A stretch of DNA of 64,000 nt, from positions 21,862 through 85,861 of the forward strand of contig OZ025764.1 in the NCBI GenBank assembly GCA_964019335.1, read 5' to 3'. Position numbers and translations under genes: made by a program. Each line of letters starts with the position of its first letter. Positions within the stretch are counted from its first letter, which is position 1. This document shows, one piece after another, positions 18,061 through 28,690 of the stretch. Under the pieces are notes generated by a model. That model saw nothing but the letters and a program-made list of their open reading frames with translations, was not told the origin of the DNA and did not search any database. Source of the stretch: Diplonema japonicum (taxonomy: Eukaryota; Euglenozoa; Diplonemea; Diplonemida; Diplonemidae).

Positions 18061-18685
18061 TTTTTTTTTTGTTTTTTTTTTTTGTTTTTTCGTGCTTCTT
18101 TTTTTTTTTTTTTTTGAGAAAAAAAATGAATAAAAAATAAAATAAAATTTAAAAAAAGACGACAACGAAACGTAAAAAACGAAAAAAAAGAAAGGAAATA
18201 GGGGGGGGGGGGGGGGGGAGAGAGGAGGGTAAGGCAACCTAAAGAAGGAAACAGTTCCAGCCTGAGCTTTATATATATCCCCCCCCCCCCCTAAGGAAAA
18301 ATATAATTTCTTTTTGTTGGATTCTGGGGGAAATTGTACGTTTGATGTGAAACCGTTAACCTGGGGAACTTTTTTGTAATGCTACAGCGGAAGAGCGCCG
18401 ATAAGAATGCAGGACCAGCACAGTGAGGACACGGACCTCACACCAGGGAGCCAGGGAACAAGGACCTCACGGGGGGGATATTTTTTTAAAACCCTGGTTC
18501 CAGCAAGAAAAAATAGGGGGGGGAAAGACCCTTACAAAAAGAAAAGGGGCCGTAGTTGAAGTAGATTAGGGGGGAGAAAATGATAAAAAGGAAACAGGAA
18601 AAGAGGGGAGGGAACAGAAAAAAAAAAAAAAATGGCAAAACACCCACAAAGAAGACGCAATCCCTTTTTTTTTTTTTTTTTTTTA

Positions 18686-18790
18686 AATTTAATTCTGAGC
18701 AGCTCTCTTAAAGAATTTAGGCTAAGAAAAAATAAAATCAGGTTTCACTTTAGTTCACGCTCGGGTTCGTCCTGCTGAGCGTGAAAACCG
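18686..18790 (+). repeat. hairpin repeat R6, copy 1
   Basis: TTTAATTCTGAGCAGCTCTC followed by TTAAAGAATTTAGG matches 59250-59285. Downstream of a shared ATCAGGTTTCACTTTA a stem forms: TTCACGCTC (18754-18762) pairs perfectly with GAGCGTGAA (18777-18785) around a 14-nt loop. The copy at 59 kb has a different, larger hairpin at the same place. Confidence 0.6.
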
Positions 18791-19720
18791 AAGGTAAGGG
18801 CATCAGCCTCGAGAAAGAGGCGAAAAAGTGGTGGAAGTCTTGCTTCCAACGGCAAGCAAAATGGCCTACAGGAAGGTGGGAGAGCTTTTGTACCCTACCA
18901 CTCGCTCAAACCAGAGAAAAACACTTTCTGTCCTGGTTTTGGCATTATGGAAAGATCAAGACAACAAAAAAGTAAAGTAGAAAAGCTCCAGGCGTTTGCA
19001 AAAAGAAAAAGCGCTCTGCTCCCCCCCCCTTATTTTTCTTTTTGATTACACACACAGGTACATTTCCTTAGATGAACTGTACCTAAGCATGTTAGTGACC
19101 TTCCCCATATACTTGTTCTTTAGCAAAAAAAAAAGAAGAAAAAAAAAAGAATGTTTTTTTTTTTTTCCCCTTTTTCCCCCCCTTTTTTTTTCTTCCTTTT
19201 TCGTAGAGTTTTCTGAACAAAATAGAATATTGCTGAAACAAAAAAAGGGGGGGGGGAGGGAGAGAGAGAGAGAGGGTCTGTTTCTCTTTTCTTTTTTTCC
19301 ATTATTTTCGATATTTTCTTTGACTCCTTCTTTTTTCTTTTTTTTTTTTTTAAATGTCCCTAGGGGGGAGATAAGGGGGCGAAAAGCAAGTTAAAAAAGA
19401 GAGGAAAAAAAAGGGTATAATTTTTAACTTTGTTTTTCTCCATCTTAATAAATCCCAGCTGGGGAGGGGGGGATGGGATGAATAAAAAATTCACCCCATC
19501 AAAAAAAAAAAAAAAAAAAAAAAAGAAGGAGGAACAGAAAAGTTATTTAAAGCCATATGGGTTTTATCATCAAATTCTTGCGATCCTTATTCTTTTTTTC
19601 TTCTTCTTTTTTTTTTTCATTTTTTTCTTTTTTTTTTTTTTTTGCTTAGACTCTTCCTACAACGATAGGTATGAAGAGAGGGGAAAGGTGAATAATATAA
19701 GGGAAAAAAAAAATATGATG

Positions 19721-19753
<33 letters not shown>

Positions 19754-19881
19754 AATCAAATATTCGTCGGTTGGTAACCAAATGCTAGAGTAAGCTCTAT
19801 GATCATTATTTTTCGGCATTCTCTCTTTTTCTTTTTTTTTTTTTTTTTTTTTTTTTTGGCCGAAACTAAGTTCTACATGAT

Positions 19882-19904
19882 GCGTACCTAGACCCGGCCA
19901 AAGG
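19882..19904 (+). repeat. short shared motif, copy 2
   Basis: Second occurrence of ACCTAGACCCGGCCAAAGG (see 11891-11912), in the same orientation. Nothing else is shared nearby. Confidence 0.4.
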
Positions 19905-20691
19905 TCTTTGTTAGGAAAGAGAAATATGCCAATAGTAGCCGGGTAGAGAATTAGAAAAAAAAGGTTTCTGCAAGATGCCACATAGGCCACACAGCCTAGT
20001 AAGCATGAATTGCCACAGAGTTCCAGCCAGAGCTGACATGGTTTCAGCAAGCACTGCAAGTAAGTGCAACCTGACGCAGTTGACCGAGGCATCTGTGGCA
20101 AAGGATTATCAAGAAACATTTACTTGAGTTGGTGATTTGGGTTTTTTTCTTTCTGGGTGGAAGAATAATTCTTTTGGTAGAGCCGCCACCTGCCAGTTGC
20201 ACATAAGGCATCAGGGTATTTTTTTTTTTTTATGTGTGGGCCCTTTAGGGGAAAAAATAGAAAATAATAAAAGTTTAAATAAAAAAACCGAAGCGCAAAA
20301 GTCAGAAGAAGAAAAAAAAAGGAAGGAAAAAAAAAAAAGGTTATCCAGGATTTTTTTTTTTTTTTTTTTTTTCCAGGAATGGTTCCAGGTCGCGTGGGAG
20401 GGGCTTTTTTTATTTTATTTTTTGTTGTTTTTTTTTTGCCCAAACTCCCATTCGTCTGTATCATTTTCTGGGGAAAAAAAAAAAGAGAAAGAGAAAACCC
20501 TGATTTTGTTGTAAAACAGGGGAAGCAGCGGCAGCCCTCTGTACGGTACCTCGCACGAAAACTAGAAAAAAAGAGATAGAAATAAAAAAGCAAAAGGGAG
20601 GGTGTCACCAAAAACCAAGAATAAAATCCACCCAAAAGAAAAAAATTGATCTTTTCGTCAAAGGTGGTCCAATTTCTTTTTTTTTTTTTTT

Positions 20692-23600
20692 TTAAACCTC
20701 TTCCTCTTCCTCCTCGTCTTGTACCTTCTTCCCCATTACCTCGGGTTCGGGCCGTGAACTGATTATCATCGTCGGCGTAATCTCCACATCCTTCACCCAC
20801 TGGTTAACATGTCTCAAAAAACTTACAGGAGCGGCGAAAAAAGACCGCTTCTCAGCAAACTCTATCAACGCAAGCGACGCCGCACCCTTCAGAACCAGGT
20901 CCACAAGAAGGAAAATAAACAAACAGCCGTACGGCCACAACGCACAAGAGAGAACGGCGGTAGTGAGCTTGGTGTTAGTCAACCCAGACGAAAAAAGCGA
21001 ACCGCAAGAAAAAGTAACAAGCATGGTAACGAGTGAGTACGTCTCCAGTGTGTTCATAAGGGGAACACGCATAGGCATGTAAGCCTTGTGGTGGGAGTAG
21101 AACACACACAATGCGACAAAAAGCAAGGGCAGCCCTACCTCGCTTTCCTTGGGGATCAACGACACAGTGGTGGCAACGACGAGCCTCCTCAGCACCGCGA
21201 ACACAAAGTACCAGTAGCATCCGTCATTATACATCGAGTGCAAGAACCCGAACATCTGCCTGTAAGCGGTCCCGTTTCGTCTTGTGCGGTCACGCAGCGC
21301 CCAGCATAGTGCGATCAGCGTGACGGGTAGTCCAACTACAACGGTTGGGATTAGACAAACTGATACTTTCCACATCAACTCGTAATCTGAGTTGTCCATT
21401 GAGCATTCAGTGTCAGGTGCTGTTACCATGTATTTCTTCCCAGTCCCGGGGTCTTCCTCGCATTGAAACACAGACAGCGACGCAACAGTCACAGGGAGGT
21501 ACAGGAAGGACGTACCAAGCAAAGCTACCTTGCACACTCTTACGACGACAGACGGATAGTCGGGGGCGGAGGGGTCCGCGTCGCTCAGGCTGAGGTTCGA
21601 TGCTGACGAGTTCTGGTTGGACAGGATGTAGTCTGCGCTGCGCACGCGAACGAGATTTTTAACGTGGGTACGCAACATCCACCACCCACCTACAAGGAAC
21701 ACCAATATGAGTACCACCCAGAACACGGTCACGATCGCCACAGACGTCACAGATCCTTCGAATGAAAACCACGACATCCCAGCAAGACAGGACAGCACCG
21801 TCGGCGACACCATTGCGTACTGAAACGGCCCGCTCAAGGACGACTTGACACTGACCGGCCACAAGAACGACGAATCGGACAGTAAAACAGCCTGCACCTG
21901 TGCGAAAAAAACACCCAATCTCATCAAATCAAGCAGCTGCTGTCGTTTCGACCATCCTCTGACAGACAAGACAACACCGATGGCTATCAAGATGATGGAG
22001 GCCATCAACACCACGATGCCAGCATCGGACGGGCAGACCTCGCATCGCCTACCGACTGAATAAAACCCGTCTCCGCATCTCCCGCACAATCTCCCTTTGT
22101 AGCCGTCCTTGCACACCCATGGATCCGCGTTGTCAGGGTTGCACGGGTTCGAGTTAACAGCATCGTCATAACACCTTTGAATGAGCTCCGGTTCTGCAAC
22201 AGGGTAGGGGTAGTACCCTGCTGGCGTCAAGACAGACTCACCACCTGAACAGATTCCGTTGGCAAGGCATGGTTTGCAGTTCGGTGGTGTTCCCCAAAAC
22301 CCTACGCTGCACGAGCAGTAGGAGTACCCGAAGTAGGAAGGGTCGACGCGGATGATGAGCTCCTTGTTGACGCCCTCCAGAATCTTGCAGTCGTAGTTGC
22401 CTGGGTACCCGGTTGTTCGTTCTGAGGACTTTGCGTAGTTCGGGATGCTTCCGTTGTTCCGCCCCTTCATCAAAGGGTTGCCATCGCTTAGAATGCCGTC
22501 TGCCTGAACGAGAATCGTGGGCAGCGCACCTGTCAGATTATTGTGGCTGACGTCAAAGAATGTAACTGTGAACAAGGACACGTCGATGGTGGAGGGCAAG
22601 CTGCCTTGGATGCTGTTGTGTCCGATAAGAAACCTTTGCAGACTCTTCCACCTCACCCCGCTCCCGGATCCTGCGGTGTAGAATGTGGACGGTCTCAACA
22701 TTCCCGTCAACCCGCATCTGCTGCCCCCGATCGTTGTCAACTGTTCGGCCTTCGCCCCTGACTCCAAGAACGTGTTAATATCAATGTTCAAAGGGTTTCC
22801 CGAGTACATGGCATGGCGAATCTTAGGCAGTTGGGCGAGGTCGGGGACAGACCCTGACAGCATATTCGATTCTACCGAAAACGTCTCCAGCGACACAGCA
22901 GACGCGATGGTGCTTGGGATGGTTCCTGAGAACGAGTTGTTGTCCAGCCTCAACATGAACATCTTCGACATGCTTCCGATGCAGTCTGGGATGGCCCCGT
23001 CCAACTTCACGTTGTTGTGCAGCCACATGGTACCCAAGCCTTGCATTGTGCACCACGATGCCGGTAACGTGCCTGAGAAGCTGTTCAAGGCAAGCCCAAT
23101 GAAGAACAGTTTTGGTGACACGACCTCAGGGAGACTCCCTGTGAAGTTGCAGGACGTTGCCGCCAGTGTGGCCTGAAAAGGGCGTGAAACCGCAGACGTC
23201 GGCAGCGTCCCTCCGAGCTTCTCATTGAGGTTCAGGTACAACCCGCGAAGCTTCGTCATTCCTGAGAAGATGTCCGGGAGCGTCCCTGACAAGTCAAGGT
23301 CATGAAAGTACAGCACGCTGAGCTCGGTGAGGCTCTCGTATTCTTGTGGAATCGTTCCTGTGATGTTCGCGGAGTAGAACCCGAAAGCCTGGGTCTTTTT
23401 AAGCCCCCCGCAGGATGCAGGCAGAGTTCCCGACAGCCCGGGCATGTCCCCCCACGTCACGTACAGCATGTCACTCATTTCACACAAGCCCTCTGGAATC
23501 GTCCCAGATAGCTGCAGATCATGGAAGTACAAAACCTTGAACGCCTTGCTGTCTCCGATGGTCGAAGGGATGGTGCCGGTTACGGCAAGCGAGCCTGCTT

Positions 23601-24771
23601 CGATGAACTGCAGCTTGCTGTCGCTCGCGAACAGACTATCGGGCAGCGTCCCTGTGAGATCAATGTCTCGTATCTGCAGTTTCACCAACTTCTGGCTGAC
23701 ACAGTCGGGTATGGTGCCCACAACACTCGTCTGCGTGAGATGCAGCTCCTCGATGCTTGCGTGGGAGCACCATTGCTCCGAGATCGTCCCAGATAGGAAC
23801 GAGCTTGCCGCGCTGACAATTTTCAGGTTCTTCAGCTTCAAGAACTCGTCCAGCTGCGACTCGGACACAACATTGGTCTTCGGTTGGTAGTGACTGGCCA
23901 CCAACAACGGAGGGTACTCCCTTGGAAAGTACAACTGACCAAAAACCACGTGCGTCATAGTGTTCACCTGTCCGGAGAAATCCGGCAACGCACCAGTAAG
24001 CTGCGCCTCTGCTGTTATGAACCTCTGCAGATTGACTAAGTTTCGGATGGATGGGAAAGCACCTATCAACTTAATGTTGGAGGAGACATCCAAAACCGTC
24101 AGGTGGACCAGCTTAGAGACCTCTGTCGAAAGCGTTCCTTGGAGATTGTTGCTGTCAAGGCGTAGGGCAACGATGTTACCAGCATTGCAGCCCACACCCG
24201 CCCATTCGTCTTCACAAGGGTCGCCTTGAAGCCAGTTGTCGTTTCTGGTCCACGTTGCTCCGGAGGCTGAGTTGTATATAGAGACCAAAGCGGTTTTCTG
24301 GTCGATGGTTGTGTTCCCAGGTGTGGTGGGGCATTTGTTGCAGGTTGACGGGCACAGGTCACCGACGGTCTGTGTCACACCAAGGTCGGACAGAACCCTG
24401 TTGCAACCCATAGATGACAGCTCCGAGCAGCCCCCTACAGCCATGACCAATGGGGAATCCGCACAGTAGCACATGTTGCATGTGTTTGGACATAGCATCC
24501 AAATCTTCAGTGGATATGATGGGACATCGCCCGTGCACCCTGCAACGGCTGATACAACTGGGCATCCGCCCAGTGCGGCGATAAACCCAAACGGGTCGTC
24601 TACGCAGCTCGGTGCGTTCAGGATCTCAGCGTGCCTGCTTCTTTCCGCTTCGAAATGTAAATCTGTGTATTGGCTCGCACCATCTAACCCACCGCCCGAT
24701 AGAGGCAGCTCCGGGAGCCGTTGCCCCGCCGCTGCCACTGCTAGGAGAACTATAGATTTTATAAAACTCAT
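20692..24771 (-). CDS. SHKT-like / leucine-rich repeat / multi-pass transmembrane receptor
   Basis: 1359 aa from the ATG at 24771, chosen because it opens a signal peptide (MSFIKSIVLLAVAAAG) directly after an A-tract. Two Cys modules at residues 56-101 and 103-147 end in LCPNTCNMC and LCPSTCNKC, like ShK-type toxin-fold domains. Next comes a plant-type LRR N-cap (ALVSIYNSASGATW, then NWLQGDPCEDEWAGVGC) and roughly 25 repeats of the LSGTIPxxI kind to about residue 810. An EGF-like Cys block (CKDGYKGRLCGRCGDGFYSV) follows near 880-910. The last 400 residues hold about ten hydrophobic helices (914-1303) and an acidic tail. This architecture is found in many free-living protists. It is a likely surface sensor for peptides, glycans or prey. 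Signalling output is unknown and no kinase domain is present. Confidence 0.85.
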   Translation of the reverse strand: MSFIKSIVLLAVAAAGQRLPELPLSGGGLDGASQYTDLHFEAERSRHAEILNAPSCVDDPFGFIAALGGCPVVSAVAGCTGDVPSYPLKIWMLCPNTCNMCYCADSPLVMAVGGCSELSSMGCNRVLSDLGVTQTVGDLCPSTCNKCPTTPGNTTIDQKTALVSIYNSASGATWTRNDNWLQGDPCEDEWAGVGCNAGNIVALRLDSNNLQGTLSTEVSKLVHLTVLDVSSNIKLIGAFPSIRNLVNLQRFITAEAQLTGALPDFSGQVNTMTHVVFGQLYFPREYPPLLVASHYQPKTNVVSESQLDEFLKLKNLKIVSAASSFLSGTISEQWCSHASIEELHLTQTSVVGTIPDCVSQKLVKLQIRDIDLTGTLPDSLFASDSKLQFIEAGSLAVTGTIPSTIGDSKAFKVLYFHDLQLSGTIPEGLCEMSDMLYVTWGDMPGLSGTLPASCGGLKKTQAFGFYSANITGTIPQEYESLTELSVLYFHDLDLSGTLPDIFSGMTKLRGLYLNLNEKLGGTLPTSAVSRPFQATLAATSCNFTGSLPEVVSPKLFFIGLALNSFSGTLPASWCTMQGLGTMWLHNNVKLDGAIPDCIGSMSKMFMLRLDNNSFSGTIPSTIASAVSLETFSVESNMLSGSVPDLAQLPKIRHAMYSGNPLNIDINTFLESGAKAEQLTTIGGSRCGLTGMLRPSTFYTAGSGSGVRWKSLQRFLIGHNSIQGSLPSTIDVSLFTVTFFDVSHNNLTGALPTILVQADGILSDGNPLMKGRNNGSIPNYAKSSERTTGYPGNYDCKILEGVNKELIIRVDPSYFGYSYCSCSVGFWGTPPNCKPCLANGICSGGESVLTPAGYYPYPVAEPELIQRCYDDAVNSNPCNPDNADPWVCKDGYKGRLCGRCGDGFYSVGRRCEVCPSDAGIVVLMASIILIAIGVVLSVRGWSKRQQLLDLMRLGVFFAQVQAVLLSDSSFLWPVSVKSSLSGPFQYAMVSPTVLSCLAGMSWFSFEGSVTSVAIVTVFWVVLILVFLVGGWWMLRTHVKNLVRVRSADYILSNQNSSASNLSLSDADPSAPDYPSVVVRVCKVALLGTSFLYLPVTVASLSVFQCEEDPGTGKKYMVTAPDTECSMDNSDYELMWKVSVCLIPTVVVGLPVTLIALCWALRDRTRRNGTAYRQMFGFLHSMYNDGCYWYFVFAVLRRLVVATTVSLIPKESEVGLPLLFVALCVFYSHHKAYMPMRVPLMNTLETYSLVTMLVTFSCGSLFSSGLTNTKLTTAVLSCALWPYGCLFIFLLVDLVLKGAASLALIEFAEKRSFFAAPVSFLRHVNQWVKDVEITPTMIISSRPEPEVMGKKVQDEEEEEEV

Positions 24772-25812
24772 TTTTTTTTTTTTTTTTGAATTACTGTATT
24801 TATTATCTCTTAATTCTGTCCAAAGACAAGTGTTACCCCCCCTATACCACACTTTACTGAATCATCAGTAGCGTTCGGGCAGTGCAGTGGACAGTGCTGT
24901 TCAGGTTTCTGAGATCCTGAGTCCTAAGATTCGTCTCTCGAGTGAAGCGACGTGCTGTAACAGGAAGTGCACAAAATCAAGTTTACCACAAAAAACACGC
25001 CAACCGAAATCCTATAAAGATATCGGTGGTAGGTGTTAGAAAGGCCCTCTTCGTACGCGACGTCGTGCAAACGGCAAGGTGATAAAGGTCCACCTTGAGA
25101 TTGCCTCCAGGGACACACACATCCCTTACGCTCTCTTCACCCAGGCACTCTTACACCATCATGGAGTGCGCGTGTGCTTCACCGAATCCATAGCACCGCC
25201 ACGACTCGCCAAGACCTCTCACCAGACGAGGTTCGACTCTCTACCGGCACTCTGGCCGTATGCAAGGCCATTGGAGCAGCGCTAATACGCACAGGGGGAG
25301 CGGTGAAAGCGACGACACCCGCTTCCACAAAGCCCTCAGGGATAACGGGACGAAGGCTTCGTGTGGTTCAAGACGAGTTTTGATCACAAAGCCAAGGAGT
25401 TGATCCTCTGGCGTAAACCCTAAGCCAAGCTTTGTGTGCTTCTTTTTGTTTTCTCTTTTGTCATCATGAAAGGGAATGGAGGTAGGGGGGGGGGGGGAGA
25501 AAATAAACACCATCGTTCACGAAACACTTTTTTTTGGAAAAACGTGAGAGGCTTTTTTTGTTTTTGTTTTTGTTTTTTTTATTTTTTTATTTTTTTCCCC
25601 CGTGTGTTACGAGGAAAAAAAAAAAATATAATTTCAGTGTGCAAGGGGGAGGGGAGGGGGGAGTGCTCACTGCAAAAGAAAAGAAAAAAAAAAGGGAGAG
25701 AGTGGTGGGGAGGAAAGGAAAAACTCCTTTCTCCCCTCACCACCGCACCCTCCTCTTTTTTTTTTTTTTTCGGGGATAGATTGACTCAATCTGTTACCCC
25801 CCGCTGGAAAAG

Positions 25813-25844
<32 letters not shown>

Positions 25845-25856
25845 GTATCATTCTGC
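24772..25856. other. spacer with possible decayed coding sequence
   Basis: 24850-25430 is GC-balanced and lacks homopolymers, unlike normal spacers here. Short open frames exist on both strands (plus 25079-25285 and 25174-25383; minus 25241-25513), but none has a proper ATG, signal or recognisable motif. The two plus frames could be one gene broken by a frameshift. The remainder is homopolymer DNA. Confidence 0.35.
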
Positions 25857-26348
25857 TTACAAATCCGGACCCCACTTCACATGGCGGAAGACAGGACGCT
25901 TATCTATCCATGCAGAGAAAATGTAGCCAAGTTCGTCTCCTGTACGCCACTTCTGGAAGACATAGTCAGGCATAACCGCTTTTACGTATTCAATGAGCCA
26001 GCCCTCATCAGGGTGCTCCTTGTCATAGTGGATTTCGATGAAGTCTACCGTCTTCATGTCCCCAGGAGAATTCCCGAAGATTATTTCCATGGACGTTTCC
26101 CTCACAGGCCTCTCAATAACCGTGCTGAGGACCTCCTTGGTGTGCTTGAAATGAACATCCATGGTGAACTCTCCGTGCTCCGACCCCGAGTTCTCGTACT
26201 CGGCAGTCTGCAGCACAAAGATCAAATCCTTTCCACCGGTGGCAACCTCCTCCGAAGCCTCTGTCTCTTCTGCAGCCTCTTCATCCTCAATGGCCACCAC
26301 GCTGAAAACCACTCCGAGAATCAACACTGCTGTAATAACTTTTTTCAT
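25857..26348 (-). CDS. small secreted protein with PLAT/LH2-like domain
   Basis: 163 aa. Signal peptide at residues 1-20 (MKKVITAVLILGVVFSVVAI), an acidic linker (EDEEAAEETEASEE), then one compact domain. FVLQTAEYENSGSEHGEFTM, later VDFIEIHYDKEHPDEGWLIE and YIFSAWIDKRPVF, follow the strand order of PLAT domains: a first strand with an acidic turn, then a hydrophobic ligand strand ending in Gly-Trp-x-(I/L). PLAT domains bind lipids or proteins beside lipases and lipoxygenases. Here the domain stands alone, so a binding role is likely. The family call is by pattern only. The stop codon comes soon after GPDL. Confidence 0.55.
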   Translation of the reverse strand: MKKVITAVLILGVVFSVVAIEDEEAAEETEASEEVATGGKDLIFVLQTAEYENSGSEHGEFTMDVHFKHTKEVLSTVIERPVRETSMEIIFGNSPGDMKTVDFIEIHYDKEHPDEGWLIEYVKAVMPDYVFQKWRTGDELGYIFSAWIDKRPVFRHVKWGPDL

Positions 26349-26472
26349 TTTTCTTTTTTCTTCTGAGTTGTCCTCTGCTTCCTGTTCGGCGGCGCAAAAT
26401 AAATAAAAAATTTAAAAAAAACAAAAGAGGTGTAAACCCACTTTTTTCTTTTTTTTTCTTTCTTTCTTTCTT

Positions 26473-27585
26473 CTACCAAAAGTAACGCGGCCTCAGTATC
26501 ACTTTCGTGTCCACCACGTGCATCAGCTTCTTAGTCACGTAAGGTGGCGTGGGTGCTGGTGTCGAGCTTTGTTTCGTTGAGGTGCTTTTCCTTCTCGGCA
26601 GCGCCTGGTTGAGCGTTTGCAGCCTACGCTGCTTTGCAATGTACGGCCTGCGGGATACTTCCTCCGGGGCAGGGGGAGGAGGGGGTAGAGCGGGGATGCA
26701 CTCTCTCGATGCATCAGGCGTGTCTACCTTCACCACCCGAACAGTCTTCCTCCTCGCACGAACAACAACACCCCTTTTCGCAGTGTGGTTCGGGTCCAGC
26801 TTAGAAAACACCAACGGCCTGCACGGGGTGGTGAATACATTGTTTTCCTTCGAAGTTTCAAGTTCCCGCGCACGTGAGATCATCCGGGTTACCTCTGCAG
26901 AAGCGATGCGCACTGCCATAGGAGGCTCTGTGTTCCATGAGGGAACACTGCCTTCAAAGTTATCGGGAAGTTTAATCACTCTGACCCCTCCCACCCACGC
27001 CACCATGTGCGGTGGGTACCTCCCGTTACAGTGCGAGGTGCTAATGACATCAGGCATCCATGACAGCCTCCATGATCCATCTTGCGAAAAGATCTTTCTA
27101 CCATTGTCGGTTACCCATCTTGGCAGCCTGTCTTCAATGTTGTAAAGATCGATCCTCAACACCACCGTGCCTGTCATCAACACAGAGGGTAGAGGAGAGA
27201 CGGGCTGCGATCCGCTTTCTGCGTGGGGCCAGATGTGTGCCGTGTTTTCCTCATGGTTTCCCACGGTCAGGCGTTTCCAAGTCGGGTGGGGTCGGCCCAC
27301 GCCTTCTGTTACCATTGTTAGTCCCCATACTGCGCCTTGGGTCCAAATATGTAATGGTGTCTTGTAGATATTGAGGTCAGCGGGCCATGTGGCCTCCCAG
27401 GGTTCGCCTGTGAAGGGCATTGTTGCGTCCCATGCCTTCCCTGTGAGGGCGTCGTGGAGGACCCATGTTGTCCCGCCCTGGGTCCTTTCTATTGTGAACT
27501 GCCCGCCGGTCCACTTTTGTGTCGCCTCGCAGTAGGTGCAGACACGGCCGCTTCCGCAGACCGCGGCCCATAAGACGGAGCTCAT
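26473..27585 (-). CDS. hypothetical protein with basic, Pro-rich C-terminus
   Basis: 370 aa. ATG at 27585, preceded by an A-tract. The first 220 residues look globular and are Trp-rich (EPWEATWPADLNIYKTPLHI, DGSWRLSWMPDV). From about 270 the chain is basic, followed by Pro-rich ECIPALPPPPPAPEEVSRRP and a Lys/Arg/Thr-rich tail ending in RPRYFW. There is no clear signal peptide, since the N-terminus MSSVLWAAVCGSG is only weakly hydrophobic, and no membrane helix. No family was recognised. Composition like neighbouring genes and the usual leader structure argue that it is real. Confidence 0.6.
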   Translation of the reverse strand: MSSVLWAAVCGSGRVCTYCEATQKWTGGQFTIERTQGGTTWVLHDALTGKAWDATMPFTGEPWEATWPADLNIYKTPLHIWTQGAVWGLTMVTEGVGRPHPTWKRLTVGNHEENTAHIWPHAESGSQPVSPLPSVLMTGTVVLRIDLYNIEDRLPRWVTDNGRKIFSQDGSWRLSWMPDVISTSHCNGRYPPHMVAWVGGVRVIKLPDNFEGSVPSWNTEPPMAVRIASAEVTRMISRARELETSKENNVFTTPCRPLVFSKLDPNHTAKRGVVVRARRKTVRVVKVDTPDASRECIPALPPPPPAPEEVSRRPYIAKQRRLQTLNQALPRRKSTSTKQSSTPAPTPPYVTKKLMHVVDTKVILRPRYFW

Positions 27586-27591
27586 AGCATT

Positions 27592-27624
<33 letters not shown>

Positions 27625-27712
27625 ACTCCTATTTTATTTTATTTTTTGTAAAAACGACGCAAAGGAAAGCGGTGAATAAAAAAAAAAAAAAAAAACACTG
27701 TCACAACTTTTC

Positions 27713-28459
27713 TTAAGTGTTTTTAAGCTGGCCCGCGGTCATTTGTGAGGAGTACCGCAGAGCCATCCCGTAAGGGGTGAGGCCCTCTTGGTTGACGGCC
27801 TTGGGGTCGGCGCCCTTTGAAAGCAGCAAGGGCACGATGTCAGGGTTGTTGTGAAAAGCGCCGTTCTTCGCGGCTTCGTGAAGAGGGGTGTTCCCTACCT
27901 CATCCTTAGCGGAGATGCTGCCCCCAAGGGAGAGGAGCTTGGAGGCACCGAGTGCAGCACCACCGCCAGACGCCCAATGCAGAGGGGTGTTGTCATATCG
28001 ATCAACCTCGTGCACGGTGCCTCCATAGTTAATAAGGGCTTGTATCGATGTTGGCTGGTTGTTTAAAGCTGCGTAGTGCATAGGGGTGGCACCAGAACGT
28101 TCTTTCTGCGCAATAAAACCGCCCCACCGAGCTAGCTCGGCAATGCAGTTCGTTGCTCCTGAGGAGACAGCCCAGTGCAGTGCAGTGCTCCCATCGGGGG
28201 CGGGTTCATTTACCTTTACTTTTCCCCTCTTCAAAAGTTGTTTTAGTTTTAGTTCGTCTCCCAGGATGGCTGCTGCGTGTAAAGGCAGCTCCTCCTCTGA
28301 TCTCTCTGCCAGACTCCCCACAGATGCTCGCTCCCAGCTGTCGTTGGTGATAACCTTCGCTTCCCTGTCGATCGCTTTACCCCGCGTGGAGGGCCATGAC
28401 ACCATGCACCCTGTCACGAAGAGGACCAAGGCAAATAGTTTTGAAGCTTTTGGGTTCAT
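27713..28459 (-). CDS. ankyrin-repeat protein with N-terminal signal/anchor
   Basis: 248 aa from the ATG at 28459. The frame runs further upstream, but that part merely translates a pyrimidine tract (Phe/Pro/Ser-rich) and lies before a splice-acceptor AG. Residues 1-28 (MNPKASKLFALVLFVTGCMV) form a signal peptide or membrane anchor. Five ankyrin repeats follow: LPLHAAAILGDELKLKQLLK, STALHWAVSSGATNCIAELA, ATPMHYAALNNQPTSIQALI, NTPLHWASGGGAALGASKLL and NTPLHEAAKNGAFH, then a final half repeat. It probably serves as a protein-binding module in the secretory route or on a membrane, which is unusual because most ankyrin proteins are cytosolic. Confidence 0.8.
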   Translation of the reverse strand: MNPKASKLFALVLFVTGCMVSWPSTRGKAIDREAKVITNDSWERASVGSLAERSEEELPLHAAAILGDELKLKQLLKRGKVKVNEPAPDGSTALHWAVSSGATNCIAELARWGGFIAQKERSGATPMHYAALNNQPTSIQALINYGGTVHEVDRYDNTPLHWASGGGAALGASKLLSLGGSISAKDEVGNTPLHEAAKNGAFHNNPDIVPLLLSKGADPKAVNQEGLTPYGMALRYSSQMTAGQLKNT

Positions 28460-28487
28460 TTTTTCTTTTTGTAGCCTCCTTCCCCCC

Positions 28488-28620
28488 CTATACAAATTTA
28501 AAAAAAAGAAGGAAATGGGGGGGGGGGGTGTGGAAATAAAAAAAAGGAAAGAAAATAAAAAAAAAGGGAGAAAAGAAAAACAGAAAGGGGAGGTGGTGGG
28601 TGGGGAGAAGGAAGGGGAAT
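28488..28620 (-). promoter_or_regulatory. putative trans-splice acceptor of the ankyrin gene
   Basis: Over 100 nt of nearly pure pyrimidine on the minus strand ends in AAATTTGTATAG|GG (AG at 28489-28488), 28 nt before the ATG. The leader between is purine-rich. This is one of the clearest such sites in the window and it fixes the start choice. Confidence 0.6.
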
Positions 28621-28690
28621 TCACAAAACAGAAAAGATATATAAAAAAAAAAGAAACTGAGAGATATAAAAATAAAAAAAAAAAAAAAAA

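Larger units (their letters stand above)
18061..20691. other. gene-free spacer
   Basis: Homopolymer-rich, with mixed-composition islands at 18370-18480, 18740-18960 and 19960-20110. None carries a long ORF on either strand apart from simple-sequence frames. It contains the hairpin repeat at 18686-18790 and the short motif at 19882-19904. GA repeat near 19257-19276. Confidence 0.5.

Noticed and set aside
25206-25250. Possible tRNA T-arm (GGTTCGACTCT) near 25230
   Set aside because: The bases around the loop do not form the required 5-bp stem, and no acceptor or anticodon stems were found.
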